A stretch of 64,000 nt of DNA from Adiantum capillus-veneris (taxonomy: Eukaryota; Streptophyta; Polypodiopsida; Polypodiales; Pteridaceae), in contig CM043963.1 of NCBI GenBank assembly GCA_014529385.2, forward strand, positions 78,950,412 to 79,014,411, read 5' to 3'. Shown piece after piece: positions 56,557-64,000 of this stretch (the first letter of the stretch is position 1; each line of letters opens with the position of its first letter). Position numbers and translations under genes: made by a program. The notes below the pieces were generated by a model. It was not told the origin of the DNA, did not search any database, and worked only from the letters and a program-made list of their open reading frames with translations.

Positions 56557-57527
56557 CTCTAAAGCATTATGGGTGCTTTAGCTTGCTGAACACACTGAAT
56601 TTTATCATTGGCCATTTCTATTCCATTTCGGGAAACCACATGTCCCACTAGTTGTCCCTTCTAGACTAGGAAAACGGATTTGAATGGATTCAAACAAATC
56701 CGCTTCTTCTGACAGCGTTTGAAAACCATTTCTAGGAATAGTAGGTGTTGTTCCTCATCTGAATATACAGTAAAGTCATCCATAAAGATAGCGAGGAACC
56801 GATGAAGGAATTCATTAAACATTTCCATCATACACCGCTGAAAGGTAGCTGGTGCATTGCACAGGCCGAAAGGCATCACCAGATACATGAAAGCTCCCCA
56901 CTCGGTGATGAAAGTGGTCTTCGCTCTATCTTCAGGAGCGATCTGTAATTGGTTATAGCCAATGTAACCATCCATAAAGCTATACATTTCATATCCAACG
57001 ATCTCATCAAGCAACATGTCAGTAAAAGGCAATGGAAATGGATCTTTGATAGTTTGGGCGTTGAGTTTCCTATAGTCGACACAAACTCTCAATTTCCCAT
57101 TTTTCTTGGGAACTACGACTATGGGAAATAGCCAATTGCTACTGGCCACCTCTGTGATGAACCCAACCTTGAGAAGATTATCAATCTCCTCTTTGACCTT
57201 CTTAGCATAGTTGGGGTGCATTCGGTATCTTTGCAATCGTACTGGCCTAGCATCTGGCTTCAATGGTATCCGGTGCTGACATACTTCAGGATCCACCTCC
57301 TTCAGGTCTGTGTGTTCCCAGGCAAATACGTCTTTGTAGTTCTCGAACATCCTGCGTGCCTTTTCCTTCATTATCGGGTTGAGATGCTTGTTGACCTTGA
57401 TCATCCTAGGACTATCCTCCGATCCTAGGTTCCATTCTTCTACTTCTTGGTCATCTAGAAGCAACCAATTAGGCCCGCCTCCTTTTCGTTTGGTCGAATC
57501 TTCAGCATAATCCCAGGGATGGCCCAT
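56557..57527 (-). pseudogene. Gyp-2 reverse transcriptase
   Basis: An open frame from 57527 to 56661 carries K-D-V-F-A-W, P-I-V-V-V-P-K-K-N-G-K, M-P-F-G-L-C-N-A-P-A-T-F-Q-R and the catalytic F-M-D-D box (near 56770-56785). A stop at 56661-56663 separates it from the remaining thumb. It is the longest intact domain of Gyp-2. Confidence 0.92.
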
Positions 57528-57696
57528 TCAGTTTTGAATTAGCATTCTGATCCACTGTGTGTTCTTTAGAACGTACTGGCTCCTCTACCATACCAGTATC
57601 AGCTGATTCCACCAACCTCCAAGTTAGCTGAACTGTTCTTTCCCCTGTGTTGATTTCAGTAAACTAGTATGAGAATTTCTTTTTCTGCTTGTTGGC

Positions 57697-58018
57697 CTAC
57701 TCTTTATTCAATAAAACTGCATTCAAATCAATCTCTGCTAAAGGGAATATATTCAAGGCTGCTAACATCCGTTCGATCTTCTTGGCTCTGTACTTCTGGC
57801 ATAACTCCTTTGGCCTCAGCTCTTTTCTCCATCTCCTCGTATTGTTCGTCTGGATCTGAATTCTGCCGCTGGCCCCTTCTATGGTTAAGGTTTGATTTGC
57901 ATAGTCATGAACAACATGTGTTGTTCTCAACCATGGGCGCCCTAGCAGCATCCCATATGCCCCTTGCACATCCATAACTAAGAAGTTGGTTTTAAATTTT
58001 TCCATGCCTACTCTTTTT
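57697..58018 (-). pseudogene. Gyp-2 protease, distal half
   Basis: It reads F-L-V-M-D-V-Q-G-A-Y-G-M-L-L-G-R-P-W-L-R, the retropepsin end motif, and continues through a T-L-T-I-E-G strand. The proximal half with the catalytic residue lies at 63401-63634 beyond Cop-2. 57528-57696 is a short broken linker to RT. Confidence 0.85.
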
Positions 58019-58340
58019 TGTTGAGATGTCGAGCTCTACACCTTGAGCTGGCATCCACTACGGGTCTTGGCCGCTTACGGCATTTACTCACTGGCGCGTT
58101 AAGTGACCGACACGGAGGATCTCTGCCACTGATTCTACAGCTGGACTACACTTATAGTGCCAGCCTAGTACGCTTCTAGTGAGTTCACACTTAGTGACCG
58201 CATGTACATATGTGCTACTTTTCAGCTTTAGCATTTAGTCATTTTGTACTCTCTTTTCTGTGAAGAAGAAGAAGAAGCTTTCCATCTCTGTGTGCTTTGT
58301 GCTTGTCTCGTGTATCTCTCTTACATCCTCATTCTTTACA
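58019..58340 (+). repeat. Cop-2 5' LTR
   Basis: TGTTGAGATGTCG...TTCTTTACA. It has no strong TATA box; a (GAA)n run (near 58264) precedes the 3' end. Same length as its partner. Confidence 0.95.
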
Positions 58341-58353
58341 TGGTATTAGAGCC
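58341..58353 (+). promoter_or_regulatory. Cop-2 primer binding site
   Basis: TGGTATTAGAGCC follows the LTR's final CA without a gap. It differs by one base from the complement of plant initiator tRNA-Met, the standard copia primer. Confidence 0.9.
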
Positions 58354-58653
58354 TGGTGCAGGCAAGAGAGGCTAAGAGAGCAAGAGCATCACAATCCCTT
58401 CGTTCGCAATCCACGACCAGATGCCGAAGGCGCCTCGCGCAGCAAAAATTTTTTTAGGGGTTTTTCGCACAAGTTTCTGAACAGGTCTCCAAAGTGCAGT
58501 ATACAGAGATTTATTGTACAAGTACAGTGGTTGTATGTACGCTTGATTGTGGACACTCGTTGAGTGTAGAAAGCGTTACAGGTACCACGATAGCAAGCTC
58601 AGAAGATTTGCAGGTTTTTGCAGATTGCAGCTATTTTGTCTTAGTGCTTCAAG

Positions 58654-60438
58654 ATGTCTGACGGTTTTAGTCAGATTGTTACTGAGAAGCTTGAGAAAAA
58701 TAACTACCCTGCATGGAAGTTCAGAATAACAAATTTCCTAAAAGGAAAAGGTTATTGGGACTATGTAGAAGGAGACAATGAAAAGGAACCAGAGATTCCC
58801 GAGGCAAATGCTACAGCAGAACAAAGGAAAGCTTTGAGGGACTGGCAACAAAGCCAGAGCAAAGTGATGTATTGGCTTTCTATGAGCATCACAGATGGCA
58901 TGATGGGCTATCTACAAGATGCTGAAACCCCCGCCATTGCATGGAGAAACTTAGGCAGAGTGTTCGAGGTGAACACCAAGGCCAGGAAGCTTCAACTAAA
59001 GTCGGAGCTAAATCAAGTTAAGAGGAACAACCTCTCAATCAATGATTATGCCTTGAAGATCAAGAGTATCATTGAGGCTCTTGGATCTATTAAAGTCTCA
59101 GTGGAAGACGATGACATTGTCCGTGCATGCTTGGATGGTCTAGGAGATGAGTATGTACATTTTAGGTCTTCCATGAATACAAGAGACGACATCCCCGTGT
59201 TCCAAGATTTGATTTCTATGCTTATTCTTGAGGAGAAGAACCTTGACACATCTTCTTCTCATGGCAGAAATAATTCTGAACAGGCCTTCTATTCTAACTC
59301 CAACAGAGGTAGAGGTAGAGGTCGTGGTCGAGGCCCAAGGGGTTGCAGGGGCCAATTTCTGGAAGGCCAATCAAATCAAAACAATACAGGTGGCAGGGGA
59401 AACCAGTCTCAAGGCAGGGGGAGTCAAAGAGGTCGTGGTGCAGGATCAAGCAGGCACCAACATACTCCAGATAGCAGAGAATGTTGGACTTGTGGTGAAA
59501 GAGGTCACATGTCACGTGACTGTCCAAAGGGAAAAGCAAGTGGAAAGAGAGAACAGGGCAACTATGCATCTACTAGAAGAGATGCAGATGACAGCAAAAA
59601 CGAGCGCATGTTTGTTATGCAGCATGTAATGAATACAATGACTGCAGAGAATTCCACCCAAGATGATGTTTGGTATGTGGATTCAGGTGCCTCTAATCAC
59701 ATGACGTCTCGTGGAGAGTGGTTTAGAGATATGCGCAAACCAGATGTGTCAGGCTATGTGCAGACAGGAGATGACACAGCTCACCCCATTGCTCATGTAG
59801 GGGACATACCTCTAAATACGAAGAGTGGGAAATCAAAGTACTTAGCAGATGTACTTCATGTCCCAAACATTACAAAGAATCTTGTTTCTGTTGGACAAAT
59901 GGTTGAGCAGGGTTTGCAGGTTCGCTTCAATCCAAATGGCTGTTATGTAGAAGATTTCCAGAATGGCTGTAAGCTGATCACAGAGGGAAAATGTGTGGGT
60001 AGAATGTTTACGCTGAATGTAGACATCCCTGAGATAAAAGCTGCATTATTTGCACAGGGCACAGGTGTTGTGGCTGATGTTGACATTTGGCACAAACGCA
60101 TTGGCCATGTCAATGAGCAGAGATTGCGCAGCATGCAATCAAAACAGATTGTAAAAGGTTTGCCCAAATTCAAGGTGGATGGTATGCATAAAGTGTGTGC
60201 AGCATGCCAGTTTAGAAAACAGTCAAAGGGCTCATTTCCACATGAGCGCAATGTATGTAAAAAGCCACTTGAGGTGGTGCACACAGATGTTTGGGGTCCA
60301 ACCGATACTGCAAGTATACATGGTTGCAGGTATTATGTCTCTTTCATTGATGACCATACAAGAAAAGTATGGGTCTACTTCATGCGTAACAAATTAAAAG
60401 TGAAGTGTTTGGTCACTTTCAAGACTTCAAAGTCATGA
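58654..60438 (+). pseudogene. Cop-2 gag, protease, pre-integrase and integrase start
   Basis: ATG at 58654 (M-S-D-G-F-S-Q-I-V) opens 594 codons. Gag has the Y-P-A-W-K-F-R start and a UBN2-like helical region. An R/G-rich stretch (about residues 216-270) precedes a CCHC knuckle C-W-T-C-G-E-R-G-H-M-S-R-D-C. The protease has W-Y-V-D-S-G-A-S-N-H-M. Pre-integrase has I-W-H-K-R-I-G-H and the zinc cysteines, and the integrase core begins at H-T-D-V-W-G-P. A frameshift at about 60395-60410 moves the reading to the next ORF. Apart from this the protein looks intact. Confidence 0.93.
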
Positions 60439-61793
60439 TTGAGAAGGAGACAGATATGCAAATCAAGACATTGAGGTCAGATGGAGGGGGAGAGTACTTC
60501 TCCAATGATTTTTCAGATTTTCTGCGAATGCATGGTATACGCAGGCAGTTTACATGCAGATATACTCCACAACAGAATGGGGTCGCAGAAAGGAAAAACA
60601 GGCACATTGCAGAGGTTGCACGTGCATTGATGAATGAGAAGAACATGCCTCATCATTTCTGGGCTGAAGCTGTAAATACAGCTATGTACATTATGAACAG
60701 GACACCTACAGCTGCGGTGCATGATGTAACACCTGAGGAAAAGTTTACAGGTACAAAGCCTGATTTGGCACACTTGAAAGTGTTTGGCTGCATATCTTAC
60801 GTGCATGTACCAGATGAGTTGCGTAGGAAATTGGATCCTAAAGCAGAGAAATGTATTCTTGTGGGATATTCCCTTGAACAAAAAGGGTACAGGTGCTACA
60901 ATCCTACTACACGAGAATTACGAGTGAGCAGAGATGTAGTCTTTGATGAGATGAGCAGCTGGTACAGTAATGCACATGGCACTATTGGGGCTGATGTAAA
61001 AGATGATGTGGTTGTACAAAATGTGAGGCCACAGTCACAGGTTTTGAGTGGACCACAAGAGTCCTCTTCTCGTGGCTCTGTTGAGAAACCATGGAATGGT
61101 AGATTACGTACGCAAGTTACTCCACCAGCAGGTACATGGAATGTATCACGAAAAGGAAAGGAAAAGGTTGATGAACCTCCCTTTATGGCTGATGCATCAT
61201 CAGGTTTTTCACATGTAGACATGGATTCAGATGGTTCTGAACAAAGTCTTGATGAGGAATTTGGAATTCCGGCTGTCAGGACACCTGGTGTAAGGAAAGT
61301 ACAAGAAGATGCTAGAGGGCAAAGGAGTGACCCAGGACCGCGCAGATCTAATAGAGTCAAAAATCCAGTTCAGAAATTGACTTATGATGGGTATCTAGTG
61401 CATCACCAAGCCTACATGGCTAAGGTGATACAGGATGTGGAGCCCACATGTTTTGAGGATGCAGTTGGAAATGTGCATTGGGATGATGCAATGAATGAAG
61501 AGATGGATGCATTGGAAGCAAACGACACATGGGAGTTGGTGCCATTGCCAAGTTGCAAGAAAGCTATTGGATGTAAATGGGTGTATAAAACCAAGCATAA
61601 GGCTGATGGTAACATTGAGCGTCACAAGTCAAGGCTGGTCGCAAAGGGTTATGCACAGACGTATGGCATAGACTATGAGGAGACCTTTGCTCCAGTGACA
61701 AAGATGACGACTGTGAGAGCTGTCATAGCAGTGGCTGCATCTAGAGGATGGATTATGTCAAATGGATGTAAAGAATGCCTTCTTGAATGGTGA
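60405..61793 (+). pseudogene. Cop-2 integrase core, connector and RT start
   Basis: Starting after a frameshift it holds L-R-S-D-G-G-G-E-Y (second catalytic aspartate), Y-T-P-Q-Q-N-G-V-A-E-R-K-N (glutamate), the V-F-G-C block, a variable connector and the RT start W-V-Y-K-T-K-H-K-A-D-G. It ends shortly after a second frameshift at about 61755-61770. Confidence 0.93.
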
Positions 61794-63006
61794 GTTGCAA
61801 GAGGAAGTGTATATGGATCAGCCACCTGGTTATGTCGATCCAGGTTACCCAGATTATGTATGCAGACTTCTCAAAGCTTTGTATGGTTTGAAGCAGGGCT
61901 CTAGAGCATGGTATGACAGGATTGCCAAGTATCTTGTCAGCATTGGTTTTAGGAGAGCTCATGATGATCATTCACTCTATGTACGTGAGAGTGATGTGGG
62001 GATTGTGGTCATTACCATATATGTAGATGACCTTATTATTGTGGGTGACAATGCTATGGAGATTGACCATGTGAAGGGTCTTCTCAAACAGGAGTTTGGA
62101 ATGAAAGATTTGGGCGAGTTGCGCTACTTTCTTGGCATTGAGGTGATCAGGACTCCAAAGGGTGTATGGCTGTCACAGAGACAGTATGCTTTGGACATGT
62201 TGTCAAAGTATGGTATGGCTGATTGTAAGCCAATTTCTATTCCCTTGGATGTGAATGCAAAGCTGAGTACAGAGAAGGGTGATGTTGTTGAGGATGTCAA
62301 TATGTACAGGAAGATGGTGGGTAGTCTAATCTACTTGACTATCACGAGGCCAGACTTGAGCTACACAGTAGGCTTAGAGAGTCAGTTCATGCAGCTTCCG
62401 AGGAAGCCACATTTGGATGGAGTACGACGCACACTTAGGTATGTGCAAGGGACCCTTGACTACGCATTGTTCTATGCAGCAGATGCACCATTAGCATTGT
62501 ATGGGTATACAGATGCAGATTGGGCAGGTAGCATTGTTGATAGGAGATCTACGAGTGGCTTCATGTTCTCTTTTGGGAGTGCTGCTGTTACTTGGAGCAG
62601 CAAAAAGCAGCCTACGATTGCTTTATCGAGCACAGAGGCCGAGTACAGAGGTACAGCAGTTGCGGCGTGTGAGGTAGCTTGGCTACGCACATTACTTGAG
62701 GACTTGGGAGTGCAGGTGGACCAGCAGATTGTCATTCATTGTGATAACCTCAGCAGCATTCAGTTGGCTAGGAACCCAGTGTTCCATGCTAGGACCAAAC
62801 ACATAGAGGTTCATTACCACTACGTTCGAGAGCGAGTGTTGGCGGGCGACATCGACTTGGTCTACGTCAGCACAGAGGAGCAGATAGCGGATATCTTTAC
62901 CAAGGCCCTCGGAGCTGAGAAGCTTCGATGTTTTCGGACTATGCTTGGACTCTGCGACATGCAGAGCTCAAGGGGGAGTGTTGAGATGTCGAGCTCTACA
63001 CCTTGA
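61762..63006 (+). pseudogene. Cop-2 RT and RNase H
   Basis: 414 codons without a stop: M-D-V-K-N-A-F-L-N-G-E-L, Y-G-L-K-Q-G-S-R-A-W-Y, catalytic I-Y-V-D-D-L-I-I, then RNase H with Y-T-D-A-D-W-A-G, R-R-S-T-S-G-F, S-S-T-E-A-E-Y-R, H-C-D-N and the end block A-D-I-F-T-K-A-L. The stop lies inside the 3' LTR start (63004-63006). All catalytic residues that I can check are present. Confidence 0.94.
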
Positions 63007-63300
63007 GCTGGCATCCACTACGGGTCTTGGTCGCTTACGGCATTTACTCACTGGCGCGTTAAGTGACCGACACGGAGGATCTCTGCCACTGATTCTACAG
63101 CTAGACTACACTTATAGTGACAGCCTAGTACGCTTCTAGCGAGTTCACACTTAGTGACCGCATGTACATATGTGCTACTTTTCAGCTTTAGCACTTAGTC
63201 ATTTTGTACTCTCTTTTCTGTGAAGAAGAAGAAGAAGCTTTCCATCTGTGTGTGCTTTGTGCTTGTCTCGTGTATCTCTCTTGCATCCTCATTCTTTACA
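62979..63300 (+). repeat. Cop-2 3' LTR
   Basis: It matches 58019-58340 over its full 322 bp. It is preceded by the AAGGGGGAG tract. The polyprotein's last codons overlap its first 28 bp. Confidence 0.95.
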
Positions 63301-64000
63301 TTTTCTGCATATTTTCAATCATGCTCATAGCTTGTACCACTCTCTGATCTGCCATTTGCACTTTAAATGGTGCTGGCTTTAGATTCGTGATACCCATTCT
63401 CTACTGGAGATGAACTCCCATTATATTGACTCTTGCTCCTCCATCCAAGATAACACTTGAAAGAGGTTCCCATTGCTTCCTAACCGTGTAGTCCACCTGA
63501 ATGAGCGGAACTTCATCATCTCGGACGGCCGTCAGGTCCACTGTTCTGGCCTCCGCTTCAGCTTTTCTGCGTTGTCTGATGAAGTTTGCCACTTTAGGCA
63601 AGGTTTTTCTGATATCCTCCAACTCTATAGTCAATTTCTGAATTCTATCACAAATTTGAACCTGGGTTTCTTCTTCCTCTTGGTCAGACTAATTGTCAGA
63701 GCTCAAAGAATTGGTTGTATCTTCACACTGCCATTCCTCTCTTACAGTGCTTCCAATCTTTTTATCAACTCTGAGTTCATAAGCTATTCCTTGTACCGCA
63801 GCGAGCATGGTCTCAGGTATGGCCGGTATTGACTGATCTTTATCAGTTGTATCTTCTGAATGACTCGAGCTTCAGAAATTTCTGGCTGCTCTGGCAACTT
63901 CTTGGCTAAATCCTCCATGATTTTAGCCGCTAGCTCTCTCTGCTCTTGCCATTCATCTACCACCTTCTCTTTACCCTTGGTCTTCTAGATTTCTCTTTGT
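63301..64000 (-). pseudogene. Gyp-2 protease proximal half and gag-protease linker
   Basis: 63401-63634 (minus) reads W-E-P-L-S-S-V-I-L-D-G-G-A-R-V-N-I-M-G. The protease active-site motif is D-G-G where D-S-G or D-T-G is usual. Right of it, broken frames give an E/K/Q-rich linker from the gag side to the window edge. Joining across Cop-2, the strand after the active site leads to 58018. A stop near 63400 and others near 63690 and 63800 interrupt it. Confidence 0.78.

Larger units (their letters stand above)
58019..63300 (+). mobile_element. Cop-2: young Ty1/copia element inside the Gyp-2 protease
   Basis: LTRs 58019-58340 and 62979-63300 are both 322 bp with seven differences by eye (about 2%). 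The primer site TGGTATTAGAGCC (58341-58353) touches the 5' LTR; the polypurine tract AAGGGGGAG ends at 62978. The flanking 5-mers TTTTT (58014-58018) and TTTTC (63301-63305) match at four of five bases. One polyprotein runs from 58654 to 63006, broken by two small frameshifts. It is the youngest element here. Confidence 0.95.
47766..64000 (-). mobile_element. Gyp-2: Ty3/gypsy element, host of Cop-1c and Cop-2 (5' end outside window)
   Basis: From left to right it shows the 3' LTR (47766-48202), polypurine tract, post-pol ORF, Cop-1c insertion, integrase, RNase H, RT, protease interrupted by Cop-2, and the gag-protease linker running off the window. Read on the minus strand this is gag-protease-RT-RNase H-integrase, i.e. 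gypsy. The integrase end matches the fragment at 18926-19290. Without the two insertions about 5.8 kb of element is visible. Few stops or frameshifts per domain, but enough to inactivate it. Confidence 0.88.

Overview
The window reads as nuclear DNA of a land plant with a large, repeat-packed genome. Nearly everything is LTR retrotransposon, at several stages of decay and nested inside one another. Degenerate pentatricopeptide-repeat fragments near 12.7-13.6 kb have the wording of PLS/DYW-type PPR proteins of seedless vascular plants, so a fern is my best guess (moderate confidence; no organellar or single-copy marker is present). I see no complete ordinary host gene. Host-like pieces are a BRR2-helicase-like fragment (14.6 kb), an Hsp70-like exon fragment (48.3 kb), the PPR remnants, and one intron-containing, transposase-like gene (35.3-38.1 kb).

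Layout. 1-12.7 kb (+): the 3' part of a very large Ty3/gypsy element (Gyp-1). It holds the protease tail, reverse transcriptase, RNase H, a tandemly duplicated H2C2 integrase zinc module, the integrase core, and a second retropepsin-like domain with a W-x-P-K tail. Then come an internal polypurine tract, four copies of a perfect 24-bp palindrome at a 285-bp period, a 1000-codon coiled-coil ORF, a polypurine tract and an LTR. 12.7-22.1 kb: PPR remnants, a 250-bp inverted-repeat element, the BRR2 fragment, a truncated Ty1/copia element (Cop-3, -), and gypsy integrase and gag scraps. 22.2-30.2 kb (+): a second, older copy of the Gyp-1 3' region (Gyp-1b) with its own, different palindromes and a homologous coiled-coil ORF. 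That ORF is split by a 3.8-kb non-autonomous LTR element (TSD TAAAC) carrying a further LTR.

30.2-35.35 kb (-), 39.5-46.0 kb (-) and 49.53-54.67 kb (-): three members of one copia family (Cop-1a, b, c). 35.3-38.1 kb (-): the four-exon transposase-like gene, abutting the truncated LTR of Cop-1a. 47.77 kb to the window end (-): a second gypsy element (Gyp-2), entered from its 3' LTR. Cop-1c is inserted just after its integrase (TSD TCTCT). A young copia element, Cop-2 (58.02-63.30 kb, +), is inserted inside its protease.

The system most worth a second look is the Gyp-1 family. It combines a post-pol coiled-coil protein, regularly spaced long palindromes directly upstream of that protein, a duplicated integrase zinc module and a second retropepsin-like domain after the integrase. 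In Gyp-1 all eight premature stops in the long reading frames lie in frame with no frameshift and are compatible with C-to-T change, which suggests methylation-driven decay of a once-intact element.
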